A stretch of DNA of 64,000 nt from JBEEJZ01 sp046046915. GTDB lineage: Bacteria > Pseudomonadota > Gammaproteobacteria > Burkholderiales > Burkholderiaceae_C. The notes beneath the pieces were generated by a model. That model did no database searches, was not told the DNA's origin, and saw only the letters and a program-made list of their open reading frames with translations. The position numbers and the translations under genes were made by a program. Below are positions 52,843 through 61,055 of this stretch, piece by piece. The first letter of the stretch is position 1; each line of letters begins with the position of its first letter. The stretch covers positions 1 through 64,000 of the forward strand of contig JBJOIT010000012.1 of the NCBI GenBank assembly GCA_046046915.1. The letters run 5' to 3'.

Positions 52843-53289
52843 ATGATTGACGAAAACATGCAACTGCAGGGGGCGATGACCCTCATTGTTCGCCGCGCCA
52901 GTGGCGACATCGAAACCGTTCACAAAGACAACATCATCGTCAACGTTGGCTTTGATTTCATCGCCGACGCCATCGGCAAATCCACCAGTCGTCCCTCGGT
53001 CATGGGTTTCATCGCTCTGGGCACAGGAACCACGGCGGCTGCGGCCAGCCAGTCGGCCCTGGTCTCCGAGCTCGACCGAAACGCCGCCACCTATACCCAC
53101 ACCGTTGGCACCAAAGCCTTCAGCTTCACTGCCGACTTCCCCGCAGGTGACGGCACGGGGGCAATCACGGAAGCTGGGGTGTTCAATGCCGCATCGGGCG
53201 GCATCATGCTCGACAGGGTGGTGTTCCCGGTGGTGAACAAGGGGGCGGACGACAGCCTGACGGCAGTGTTCACCTTCACCATGAGCTGA
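52843..53289 (+). CDS. Small tail-fibre-region protein
   Basis: 148 aa. Beta-rich: TLIVRRASGDIETVHKDNIIVNVGFDFIADAIGKS, GFIALGTGTTAA, then a GAITEAGVFNAASGGIMLDRVVF ending that resembles phage tail proteins encoded after J. Probably part of the distal tail. Function inferred from position. Confidence 0.7.
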   Translation: MIDENMQLQGAMTLIVRRASGDIETVHKDNIIVNVGFDFIADAIGKSTSRPSVMGFIALGTGTTAAAASQSALVSELDRNAATYTHTVGTKAFSFTADFPAGDGTGAITEAGVFNAASGGIMLDRVVFPVVNKGADDSLTAVFTFTMS

Positions 53290-53294
53290 TAACC

Positions 53295-54647
53295 ATGGCC
53301 GAGACGGTCACTGTAGGCGAGTCCCAAGGCCCGCGCTACACCTGGGCCAATGCCAGTTTCACTTGGCAGAGCGCCAGTGCGGGCAAATCCTGGCTCACGG
53401 CTTACCCCGCTGTATATGTGGTCGCAGTGGCTGCCACGCTGGCTTGGACGCAGGCGTCAGGTCGTCAGCATGGCAAGCGTCTTGGCGAAAATCTGTCCCT
53501 TGCAGAAACCCGGCGTCATCAGGCCGCGCTGCAAAGGACAGAGTCAATCGGGTTTGCCGACACCTACTACGACTTGATCGCCTATGTCCTGCGCTGGGTT
53601 GAGTCGCTGGGGGTGACTGAGGGCGTTGCCAAATCGAGCCGCAAGTCCGTTCAAGAAAACCTTCAAAGTCTGGACGGCTTGGCCCGCTCCATAGCCAAAG
53701 CCTTGCAAGAAGGCTTGCCTGTAACCGAGGTCTTGTCTCGGCAGATGCGCCAAAAGCATGCTGAGAGCCTGCCAGTGGCATCGGTATCCGCGCGGGTCGC
53801 CACCAAAACAGTCGCTGAAAGAGTGGCTTTGACCGATGACCTGGATCAACGCTTCAGCAAACGGGTCAGCGAAGGGCTGAACTTTGCCGAAACTTATTAC
53901 GACCTGATCGCCTTCATCCTGCGCATTGGCGAAGGTTTGGCTGTAAGCGATCAGGCCTCCAGGCGGCTTCAAAAGCCAGTCGCTGAGGCTCTCAGCACAA
54001 AGGATCAGCTTACCCGCAGATCCGTCAAACAGGTGGCCGAGGCACTGGCGTTTGCCGAAACTTTGGGCCGCACAGTGGCCTACAGGCGGTTCTTGCAAGA
54101 AGGTCTGGGTGTCTCGGAAGCCTTGCGCCGGGCGATGCGCCTCAGGGCCCATGAAGCCTTGGCGCTCGCTGAGCAGTATCGCCGCCACGCCAACGGCGTG
54201 ATCAGCGACATGATCGTGGCCAGCACCGAGATCACCGAAGCCGATTTTGCAAGCATCGTCGAAGCGGGTCATCCCCCGGGCTACACGGATTTCCGGGACT
54301 TCATTCAGGGCGACTACACCTACCAGCGCGCCTTGTTCCGTGCCATCCTGAAGTCCAGAAACTCCGACCGGGGTTTTATTGACGCGCTACGCGTGACGGT
54401 AGACGTGCCCGATGTCTTTGACCGGGGCACTGTGCAGATCACCGATGCGCAGGCAGGTGCCGTGATTGGCTTTGCCCGAATTTTTAGGGTGCCGCCCGAG
54501 GTGACCATGACCCACAAGGGCGGCACGGTGGTCGCCATCCCGCGCCTGTCCAGTGCGGTCACCCGAACAGGGTTCACTGCCATCTTAGAAAACACCGCTG
54601 GCACCCGCGTGACCGGCACCTTCACCTGGATCGCTCAGGGGTACTGA
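53295..54647 (+). CDS. Repetitive tail-fibre-region protein
   Basis: 450 aa. The central about 260 residues consist of degenerate repeats of about 20-30 residues ending in ESLxVxE or EALAFAE-like blocks (VESLGVTEG, GEGLAVSDQ, EALSTKDQ, EALAFAET, QEGLGVSEA, HEALALAEQ). The segment YYDLIAYVLRWVESLGV recurs as YYDLIAFILRIGEGLAV. The C-terminal about 130 residues are a globular beta domain. Likely an extended fibre or spacer component. Confidence 0.7.
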   Translation: MAETVTVGESQGPRYTWANASFTWQSASAGKSWLTAYPAVYVVAVAATLAWTQASGRQHGKRLGENLSLAETRRHQAALQRTESIGFADTYYDLIAYVLRWVESLGVTEGVAKSSRKSVQENLQSLDGLARSIAKALQEGLPVTEVLSRQMRQKHAESLPVASVSARVATKTVAERVALTDDLDQRFSKRVSEGLNFAETYYDLIAFILRIGEGLAVSDQASRRLQKPVAEALSTKDQLTRRSVKQVAEALAFAETLGRTVAYRRFLQEGLGVSEALRRAMRLRAHEALALAEQYRRHANGVISDMIVASTEITEADFASIVEAGHPPGYTDFRDFIQGDYTYQRALFRAILKSRNSDRGFIDALRVTVDVPDVFDRGTVQITDAQAGAVIGFARIFRVPPEVTMTHKGGTVVAIPRLSSAVTRTGFTAILENTAGTRVTGTFTWIAQGY

Positions 54648-54687
54648 CAGCTCCAATGTACCTCAGTCATTTGCCCACCCATTCACC

Positions 54688-55623
54688 ATGCAAAACTTCA
54701 CCGACATCCCGTCCTCGCGCACGCTGTCTGACTCACTCATCGAGATCCTGAACAACGACAAGACGGCGATCTCCTGCAACAGCGGCACCACATTTCCGAC
54801 GACCAACCAGCAAGTGGGCATGCTGTGCTACCGCACGGACCAGCTCAAGCTCTATCAGCTGATCGGCACCAACCCGGACAACTGGCGCTTCATCATGGAC
54901 CTGGCCAGTGGCATCGACGCCCAGTTCGCGGCCAAACTCAATGCCGCCGCCTACACAGCAGCGGACGTGCTGGCCAAGCTGCTCACGGTGGATGGCCCGA
55001 GCTCCGGGCTGGATGCCGACTTGCTGGACGGCCAGCACGCCAGCGCTTTTGCACCAGCTTCGCACAATCACAACTCGGCCTATCTGGGCATCAGCGCCAA
55101 GGCGACGGACGCAGACCGCCTGGACGGCTACGACGCCTCGGCCTTTGTCCGCTCGGTCAACGGTAGTGGTCCTGACGCGAACGGCAACGCCACAGTCAAC
55201 ATCGATTTGTCGGGGCGGGTAGCGCGCAGCGGCGACAGCATGAGTGGGCGCCTCACGCTGCCCAGCCAGACCGTACAGAGCACCTCGCCCACGATCGACT
55301 TTTACGACACAGACCAGGGCAGCACCCGTTATCTGCATGTCAACAGCAACCTGATGGGGTTTTTGAAGACCGACGGTAACTGGGACATGTACATGAACAA
55401 CGGCGGCTCCATGTGGACCGCCAACTATGGCTGGCTGCACGACTACTTTTTCAAGCAAGTGGCCAATTGCGGTGGTACTGGTTACGCCATCAATTGCTAT
55501 GGCAGCGGCAACATCACCAGTCGGCATGACTACGAGTTGATTGATGAAGGTGGACAGGTGAGGTTGCGCACGGTGAACGTGCTGACCAATTGCAACTGCA
55601 ATTGCAACTGCTGTGGCTGCTGA
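54688..55623 (+). CDS. Tail-fibre-like protein with an alternating Asn-Cys C-terminus
   Basis: 311 aa. Fibre-type repeats DLLDGQHASAFAPASHNH and DRLDGYDASAFV, then SGRVARSGDSMSGRLTLPSQ and a globular distal region. It ends VNVLTNCNCNCNCCGC: six Cys in the last ten residues, alternating with Asn, encoded by the tandem units AATTGCAACTGC. Two further Cys lie about 45 residues upstream (ANCGG, INCYG). Such a tail is not part of ordinary fibres and is a plausible substrate for the radical SAM and oxygenase enzymes encoded downstream. Exported in the sense of being on the virion surface. Confidence 0.8.
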   Translation: MQNFTDIPSSRTLSDSLIEILNNDKTAISCNSGTTFPTTNQQVGMLCYRTDQLKLYQLIGTNPDNWRFIMDLASGIDAQFAAKLNAAAYTAADVLAKLLTVDGPSSGLDADLLDGQHASAFAPASHNHNSAYLGISAKATDADRLDGYDASAFVRSVNGSGPDANGNATVNIDLSGRVARSGDSMSGRLTLPSQTVQSTSPTIDFYDTDQGSTRYLHVNSNLMGFLKTDGNWDMYMNNGGSMWTANYGWLHDYFFKQVANCGGTGYAINCYGSGNITSRHDYELIDEGGQVRLRTVNVLTNCNCNCNCCGC

Positions 55624-55637
55624 AAGGGGATCTGCTC

Positions 55638-56432
55638 ATGAAAACCATCCGCATGTCTTATCCGCTGCAAAGCCCTGCGAGCACAACAAACGCGCACCGA
55701 AACAACCTCATTCGCATTCAGAGGGTGGAGGGCGATTTCTTGATCGAACACCTTACGCCTGCATTTGAGCAAGCCTTGGATGAAAGTGGCCGGGTCATTG
55801 ATGAATCGTCTGCGCCCATGTTGGTCGGCCATCAAAGCGCATTTGTCCACGCTGTCACAGTAAGTGACCTGCAAAACCTCGCGCAAGATCCCGGCAATGC
55901 CTACACCGTCTGGCTCTTTGCACTGCGTCAAGGGGAGAATGAGCCGGTGTGGATCAACAAGTTCGCGCAGACTGCCTTGTCTAAAGAAGGGTTTCGGCAG
56001 TACTGGAACCAGCAGCCCATGCTGGTCTTGGCCCAGCTTTGGATCCCACCGCTAGGTCTTGAGCCCTCACTGGTGCTCATGTGCTCGCCACAAGCGGGTC
56101 AGACCGAGGTGACCGGTTTTGAGTTTGATCACGAGTGGGAAAGCAATTCGGTTGCCATGGCTCTGGCGTTTCCCTCGTTTCGCTTGGTCGATGAGGGGGG
56201 TGATCCCCGGCGCATCCGTATCTCGGCGGTCAATGACCAGGGGATGGTGCTCCCGGCGTCTGGGCAGGTGCTACTGAGCACCACGGCCGGTGCTTTGAGC
56301 AACAGCCGCCCAAACCTGGATCAAGGGCAAGCCCTTGTCACGCTCTTTGGCGCAGACCCCGGGGCCCTGGCCAAGATCAAGCTGGGATTCAAGTGGTTCA
56401 GCGGTGTCGAAGAGCTGGAGGTGCGGGTGTGA
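55638..56432 (+). CDS. Unknown protein in the fibre-modification cassette
   Basis: 264 aa from ATG 55638 (AAAGGGGATCTGCTC upstream), 14 bp after the fibre stop. No recognised domain. The N-terminal half mixes strands and helices (LQNLAQDPGNAYTVWLFALRQGENEPVWINKF); the C-terminal half (RIRISAVNDQGMVLPASGQVLLSTTAGALSNS...ALVTLFGADPGALAKIKLGFKWF) resembles an Ig-like/invasin beta domain. Stop overlaps the next GTG (GTGA). Could be a second fibre component or a chaperone. Confidence 0.65.
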   Translation: MKTIRMSYPLQSPASTTNAHRNNLIRIQRVEGDFLIEHLTPAFEQALDESGRVIDESSAPMLVGHQSAFVHAVTVSDLQNLAQDPGNAYTVWLFALRQGENEPVWINKFAQTALSKEGFRQYWNQQPMLVLAQLWIPPLGLEPSLVLMCSPQAGQTEVTGFEFDHEWESNSVAMALAFPSFRLVDEGGDPRRIRISAVNDQGMVLPASGQVLLSTTAGALSNSRPNLDQGQALVTLFGADPGALAKIKLGFKWFSGVEELEVRV

Positions 56433-57418
56433 GCGGTGCTGAAAAAGTCCGTGCGCGCTTCGTGCAGCGGGTCGATGAGTTCACACAACCGCTGGCCGTG
56501 GAGGTTCTGGCTGAGGCGGATCGCTTGACCTGGCGGCTGTTGGAGCCATTGGAGATGCTTAGGCAAGATTACCCTGTCGGTAAGGTGACCCAAAAGCAGT
56601 ATCGGGTCCATCCTTTGGGCGCTTCGGTCTCAAAATCGCATTCATTGCCCAGACGCGGCCAGCCCAGTCCCTACATCTTGCCAGTCAGAGTGGACATGCC
56701 ATCTGGCCACACCGAGACCATTGATGGCGTGCCGTGGGGCCTGGTTGATGAAATCGCCCTGGATCCACAAGCCATGCACGCCAAGCCCCACATGTATGGC
56801 GAGCACCTGAGTGATTGGGCTGCCTGGATGTTTGTGCTGTGCACAGATACCTGGCGTTTCATGACACCCTTCAACCGCCATGTGCTCACCCACAGCAGCC
56901 GGGTAGACAGCGAAGGCTTTACCGCCTTGTCTTTACCGCTCACCAAGGCGCGCCAGACGCATTTGGTTGCCGGGTCATGCCTGGTGCCATGGCATGAATC
57001 GCCGCTCAGCGCTCAGATGGTGCTGCGCATCAACGCCCACCCAGGCGGACAACTTTGGACCAACCTTCAAGTGGATGAGCACGTGACTTATGCCAAGCCA
57101 AGTGAGGCTCTGGCCGGGCATGCCCACACCATTACCCGGCTGCACGAACACATGCCCAAGCTCACTGTGCAAGCCCCACCAGTGGTGACAGCAGATCAGT
57201 GGGTGGAGCTGGAAATACGGTCCTCAGAGCCCGCCGATGCCTGTCTGCATGTGCACGCCGTCTCGGGCTATGTCCCACACCAACGCGTCCGCATGGTTGC
57301 AGGAAGGGCCCAAATTCGGGCCCTGGCCTTGGGGCTGCGTGCCGGAGAAAACCTGCATCTTCAATTTGGATTAGGGGCCGTCACCGCACTGGCCCAAGGA
57401 GTAATTCATGTCATTTGA
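56429..57418 (+). CDS. Unknown protein in the fibre-modification cassette
   Basis: 329 aa from GTG 56429 overlapping the upstream TGA. No recognised domain. A helical N-terminus (VRARFVQRVDEFTQPLAVEVLAEADRLTWRLLEPLEML) precedes a long beta-rich region. Several Trp/His-containing stretches (YGEHLSDWAAWMFVLCTDTWRF). Its end overlaps the start of the next gene by 11 bp. Context suggests an adhesin-like or enzyme-partner role. Confidence 0.65.
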   Translation: MSGAEKVRARFVQRVDEFTQPLAVEVLAEADRLTWRLLEPLEMLRQDYPVGKVTQKQYRVHPLGASVSKSHSLPRRGQPSPYILPVRVDMPSGHTETIDGVPWGLVDEIALDPQAMHAKPHMYGEHLSDWAAWMFVLCTDTWRFMTPFNRHVLTHSSRVDSEGFTALSLPLTKARQTHLVAGSCLVPWHESPLSAQMVLRINAHPGGQLWTNLQVDEHVTYAKPSEALAGHAHTITRLHEHMPKLTVQAPPVVTADQWVELEIRSSEPADACLHVHAVSGYVPHQRVRMVAGRAQIRALALGLRAGENLHLQFGLGAVTALAQGVIHVI

Positions 57419-58127
57419 CGCATCAGCGCACGCCCCGCCACCCATCATGGCGGTGGCCACACAAGCCAGTCCGCATCCGTTCGCATCAACCGATGCTTCA
57501 GAGAACCACCCAACGTCATCCCAGAGTTGGGTTTTTTCTTTGTGGCCCAGCATTGTGCATGTCCATCCATCAGGCATACAGCTCGAACTGCTTGAACGAC
57601 TGGCGACGGCCGTCCTGCGGGAAGACGCCGAGCACCGCTGGGGGCCCGAAGCCTGGCAGTGCCGCAGCCACGACTTGCTGCAGGGGGGCGTATCCCCGGC
57701 GGATGGTCTGCATGACATGTTGTCGGTGGTCCGTGAGCACCTGCAATCCATCTGGGGCACATACCGATACCGCCTCAGCGCCCACATCATGCGCTGCCAG
57801 CCGGGATTTCATGTGGCTGAGCACATCGCCAGTTCGCGTGCTGGGCTAAATACGGTGCTGTTTTTGCAAGCCGACTACCCAACGACTGACAGTCCCAATG
57901 TGCGAACGCCGGGTTGTATGGTCATTGGCAATCCGGCCAAACGCGTCAATGAAACCGTGCTGCCTTGGGAAACGCCGGTGCATTTTCCGATTACGCCCCA
58001 GCCGGGCCTGCTTGTAACCATGCCCCTGTGCACGCCACATGGCTACTTTCCTCTGCGCACCCAGACACGCGACACCCTGGCCATCGAGTTTCACTCGGTG
58101 GCAGAACCGGAGGCAGAACATGCTTGA
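57408..58127 (+). CDS. Possible 2OG-Fe(II)-oxygenase-like protein
   Basis: 239 aa. The C-terminal half has a double-stranded beta-helix-like order: HVAEHIASSRAGLNTVLFLQ (candidate proximal ligand region), GCMVIGN, ITPQPGLLVTMPLCTPHGYFP with a candidate distal His, and RDTLAIEFH. The HxD motif is not clean, so activity is uncertain; it may be a degenerate or divergent member. Overlaps both neighbours (11 bp and 8 bp), indicating a coupled operon. Confidence 0.5.
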   Translation: MSFDASAHAPPPIMAVATQASPHPFASTDASENHPTSSQSWVFSLWPSIVHVHPSGIQLELLERLATAVLREDAEHRWGPEAWQCRSHDLLQGGVSPADGLHDMLSVVREHLQSIWGTYRYRLSAHIMRCQPGFHVAEHIASSRAGLNTVLFLQADYPTTDSPNVRTPGCMVIGNPAKRVNETVLPWETPVHFPITPQPGLLVTMPLCTPHGYFPLRTQTRDTLAIEFHSVAEPEAEHA

Positions 58128-58728
58128 TGTACGAAGTCCCGTTTCATTTTTCGATGGCGTTCTGGATCCGGGCGTAACGCAGGAGCTCGTCGATTGGCTA
58201 CAGCACCTGCAATACCGCTATTACCGCATCACCAACAAAAACGAGCCGGAGCCGTTTCCGATCTGGCACCGCGAATTGTTGGGTCGGGACTGGCCCATCA
58301 ACCAAGCTTCGGACTACAGCTGCACGCCGCAATTCCTGCAGGATCAAACCAGCGTGCTCTCTGATGTTTGGCGGTCATGCATGCGGGCGCTGCAACTGCC
58401 TGACATGACCCAGTGCCATGGCGTCTACGCCAATGCCAACACCCATGGTAACGAAGGCAATGTCCACATCGACAGCCAGCACCCGCTGGACAGAACCCTG
58501 TTGATTTATGGCGTGCGGCAGTGGCAAGCAGGGTGGGGCGGAGAAACAGTGTTCTACGACCAGGAGGGTCGCCTGCTGGGATCGGTCATGCCCGCGCCCG
58601 CTCGGGTGGTGTTCTTTGCTGGGCACATCCGCCATGGCGTCAACCCCATCTCCCGTGCCTGCCGTGATCTGCGTCCTGTCTTGGTGTTTAAAACGCGGCT
58701 GCAGGAGCCGCAAAAGGCCCTCTCATGA
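58120..58728 (+). CDS. 2OG-Fe(II) oxygenase (prolyl-4-hydroxylase-like)
   Basis: 202 aa from ATG 58120. Iron ligands: VHIDSQHP (HxD) and, about 60 residues later, FFAGHIRHGVNPIS with the distal His, followed by CRDLRPVLVF whose Arg would bind 2-oxoglutarate. GGETVFYD is the usual strand between. Such enzymes hydroxylate protein or small-molecule side chains using O2 and 2-oxoglutarate. Its stop overlaps the radical SAM start (ATGA). Confidence 0.8.
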   Translation: MLDVRSPVSFFDGVLDPGVTQELVDWLQHLQYRYYRITNKNEPEPFPIWHRELLGRDWPINQASDYSCTPQFLQDQTSVLSDVWRSCMRALQLPDMTQCHGVYANANTHGNEGNVHIDSQHPLDRTLLIYGVRQWQAGWGGETVFYDQEGRLLGSVMPAPARVVFFAGHIRHGVNPISRACRDLRPVLVFKTRLQEPQKALS

Positions 58729-60083
58729 AGTTTCAAATTCACGCCTTGCGCCAAGACGGCCAGAAAGTCTTGCTGCACTACGACAACCAGCTGTCCACGC
58801 TGACCTGGCAGGACGGCACACCCGTGGTGCTGGTTCAGCCTGGCAGTTTCCGGGATGCCACGGCGGTGTCGTTCAGCCAACCCGGCCGCAAGGGTCAGGT
58901 GCGCATCCTCAAGATCAGTCTGGGGCTGTCTTGCAACTACGAATGCAGCTACTGCAACCAGCGCTTTGTGTCGCATGCGGTCGCGAGCAATCCGGATGAC
59001 ATCGAGCCGTTCATCAGTCAATTGACCGATGCGCTACTTGAACCACCCGAGCGCATCGAGTTCTGGGGTGGAGAGCCCCTGGTGTACTGGAAGACGCTCA
59101 AACCGTTGGCCGAACGTTTGCGTGGCTTGTATCCGGAAGCTCAGTTCAGTGTCATCACCAATGGCAGCTTGCTCGACGCGGATAAGAACGAGTGGTTCGA
59201 CCGCATGGGGTTTTCTGTGGGCTTGTCGCATGACGGTCCAGGCCAGTCCACCCGCGGCCCCGATCCGCTGAGTGACCCCGAAAAACACGCCGCCATCATG
59301 GACCTTTATGCCCGCTTGCATCCTCAGGGCCGTATCAGCATCAACGCCATGGTTCATGCTGGCAACCAAAGTCGGGCGCAGATTCAGGCTTGGCTGCAGC
59401 AGCGCTTTGGCCAGGATGTGAACATCGGGGAGGGCGCTTTCATTGATCCCTACGATGAAGGCGGCTTGGCAGCAACCCTGCAAACCCAGCAGGACCATGT
59501 GCGTTTCAGGGCCTTGGCCTACAAAGAAATGCGCCAGGGCCTGGCTTCGCGCATGTCGGTGGCGCAGCAGCGCATCATGGACTTTGTGCAGTCCATCCGT
59601 ACCGCACGCCCTGCATCCTCGCTGGGCCAAAAGTGCGGCATGGACAAACCGGACAACCTGGCGGTGGACCTGCACGGCAAGGTGCTCACCTGCCAGAACG
59701 TGAGCGCAGTTGCCACTGCGCCCAATGGGCAGCCCCACCAGATTGGCCATTTGTCTAATTTGCAGGCAGTCAAGATGCGCAGCGCCACGCACTGGAGCCA
59801 CCGATCAGACTGCCCCAGCTGCCCGGTTCTGCAATTGTGCAAAGGCTCATGCATGTTTTTGCAAGGACGGCTCTGGGATGCGGGTTGCGATGCAGCCTAT
59901 TCGGATAACCTGCCGTTTCTGGCTGCGGCCATCGAGTACCTCACGGGTTGCATTCCGTACTACATCGACGGCGACTTTCGTGAAGACCGCAAAGACATCT
60001 TTGGGCAGGTCCACGGAGTCCCCGAACAAAGCACCAAGCGCGTGATTCCAATCCTGGCCTACGACCGAACTGTCGCAGCCTGA
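58725..60083 (+). CDS. Radical SAM/SPASM-domain enzyme in the tail region
   Basis: 452 aa. Radical SAM cluster CNYECSYC (C70, C74, C77) after a strand ILKISLGLS; FWGGEPLVYWKTLKPL is the GGEP motif. The C-terminal SPASM part has C304 and C323, then CPSCPVLQLCKGSC (C363, C366, C372, C376) and a further Cys near 388, the CX2CX5CX3C arrangement that binds auxiliary [4Fe-4S] clusters. SPASM enzymes usually modify peptides or proteins (sulfatase maturation, RiPP crosslinks). Last gene of the cassette, followed by a terminator. Confidence 0.9.
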   Translation: MKFQIHALRQDGQKVLLHYDNQLSTLTWQDGTPVVLVQPGSFRDATAVSFSQPGRKGQVRILKISLGLSCNYECSYCNQRFVSHAVASNPDDIEPFISQLTDALLEPPERIEFWGGEPLVYWKTLKPLAERLRGLYPEAQFSVITNGSLLDADKNEWFDRMGFSVGLSHDGPGQSTRGPDPLSDPEKHAAIMDLYARLHPQGRISINAMVHAGNQSRAQIQAWLQQRFGQDVNIGEGAFIDPYDEGGLAATLQTQQDHVRFRALAYKEMRQGLASRMSVAQQRIMDFVQSIRTARPASSLGQKCGMDKPDNLAVDLHGKVLTCQNVSAVATAPNGQPHQIGHLSNLQAVKMRSATHWSHRSDCPSCPVLQLCKGSCMFLQGRLWDAGCDAAYSDNLPFLAAAIEYLTGCIPYYIDGDFREDRKDIFGQVHGVPEQSTKRVIPILAYDRTVAA

Positions 60084-60145
60084 GTCCAAAAACAATTAGT
60101 TCGACAGTCAATTCAACAGTCCATTCAACATTCAACCCAACACAC

Positions 60146-60177
60146 ACCCGCCTGGCTTCGGTCAGCGCGGGTTTTTT
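60146..60177 (+). terminator. Terminator after the radical SAM gene
   Basis: ACCCGC-CTG pairs with CAG-(C)-GCGGGT around an 8-nt loop (GCTTCGGT), with one bulged C, followed by TTTTTT at 60172-60177. The A/T-rich gap before it has short ATTCAACA repeats. Confidence 0.75.
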
Positions 60178-60192
60178 ACTTTGGAGAAACGT

Positions 60193-60576
60193 ATGCCTGA
60201 ACCGACAAGCTCTGGCGTAGCAGGGGCGGCCGTCGCCTACAAGGCCTTTGGCGGGACCGCTGCGGCGGTGGCCAGTGGCGCCACGCTGGCCGCCGTGGTC
60301 GTCATGCTCATGACGCCGCCGCGCGACAAACGCGAGTGGGCCGTGGGGCTCATCAGCACTGTGGTCTCCAGCATTGGGGGCGGTGCCATCACTGTGGAGC
60401 ATTTCCATTTGCACCATTGGGCCTTTTCAACCGTGGGTCTGTGCGCCCTGGGTGGGCTCATATTCGCCTGTGGGCTGCCAGGCTGGGCCATGGTGCGCTG
60501 GGTGTTCAATTTCATCGGACAGCGCCGCGATGCCTCCATCGACCAGGTGGCCAAGGACGTGAAGGAGATGCTGTGA
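60193..60576 (+). CDS. Holin-like membrane protein
   Basis: 127 aa from ATG 60193 with TTGGAGAAACGT upstream. Three hydrophobic segments (GTAAAVASGATLAAVVVMLM, AVGLISTVVSSIGGGAI, TVGLCALGGLIFACGLPGWAM) and a charged C-terminus. Directly precedes the endolysin and overlaps it (GTGA), the usual lysis-cassette order. Forms inner-membrane holes for endolysin release. Confidence 0.75.
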   Translation: MPEPTSSGVAGAAVAYKAFGGTAAAVASGATLAAVVVMLMTPPRDKREWAVGLISTVVSSIGGGAITVEHFHLHHWAFSTVGLCALGGLIFACGLPGWAMVRWVFNFIGQRRDASIDQVAKDVKEML

Positions 60577-61055
60577 AACCGCAAGACTTCATCGCACTCA
60601 TTGGCCCAGCGGCCCAAGCCAGCCGCTTGCAGACAGGCATCCCCGCCAGCTTCGTGGTGGCTCAGGCCGCTCTGGAGTCCGGCTGGGGCGAGTCGGGCCT
60701 GGCCAAACGGGCCAAGAGCCTTTTTGGCATCAAGGCTGACCGCAGCTGGACGGGCCAGCGCATCACCCTCAATACCCGAGAGTTTCTGAACAAGCAGTGG
60801 GTGGTGATCCCGGCCGACTGGCGTGCATACCCCGACTGGCAGACATGCCTGGTGGACCATGGTCAGTTCTTGCGCCGTAACAAGCGCTACGCCGCCTGCT
60901 TTGCCTGCACCACAGGCAAAGCATTTGCACAAGCGGTGGCCAAGGCGGGCTATGCCACCGACCCGCGTTATGCCGACAAATTGATCGCCATGATCGACAA
61001 ATACCAGCTCGAAGTGCTGGACACACCGCTGAACCTATCACCGGAGGCCACATGA
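60573..61055 (+). CDS. Endolysin, FlgJ-like glucosaminidase
   Basis: 160 aa from GTG 60573, overlapping the holin stop. GIPASFVVAQAALESGWGESGLAKRAKSLFGIKA is the glucosaminidase (flagellar FlgJ/LYZ2) pattern with the catalytic Glu in ALESGWG; YPDWQTCLVDHGQFL and YATDPRYADKLIAMIDKY complete the domain. Cleaves peptidoglycan glycan strands during lysis. No signal peptide, so it relies on the holin. Confidence 0.9.
   Translation: MKPQDFIALIGPAAQASRLQTGIPASFVVAQAALESGWGESGLAKRAKSLFGIKADRSWTGQRITLNTREFLNKQWVVIPADWRAYPDWQTCLVDHGQFLRRNKRYAACFACTTGKAFAQAVAKAGYATDPRYADKLIAMIDKYQLEVLDTPLNLSPEAT

Noticed and set aside
53295..54647. Repetitive protein as a possible CRISPR-like or toxin repeat gene
   Set aside because: Repeats are protein-level and degenerate, and the gene lies in the tail operon; fibre-type protein is the simpler reading.
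58725..60083. Radical SAM gene as a queuosine or viperin-type antiviral enzyme
   Set aside because: It has a full SPASM cysteine set and no viperin C-terminal pattern; its place in the fibre operon favours protein or peptide modification.
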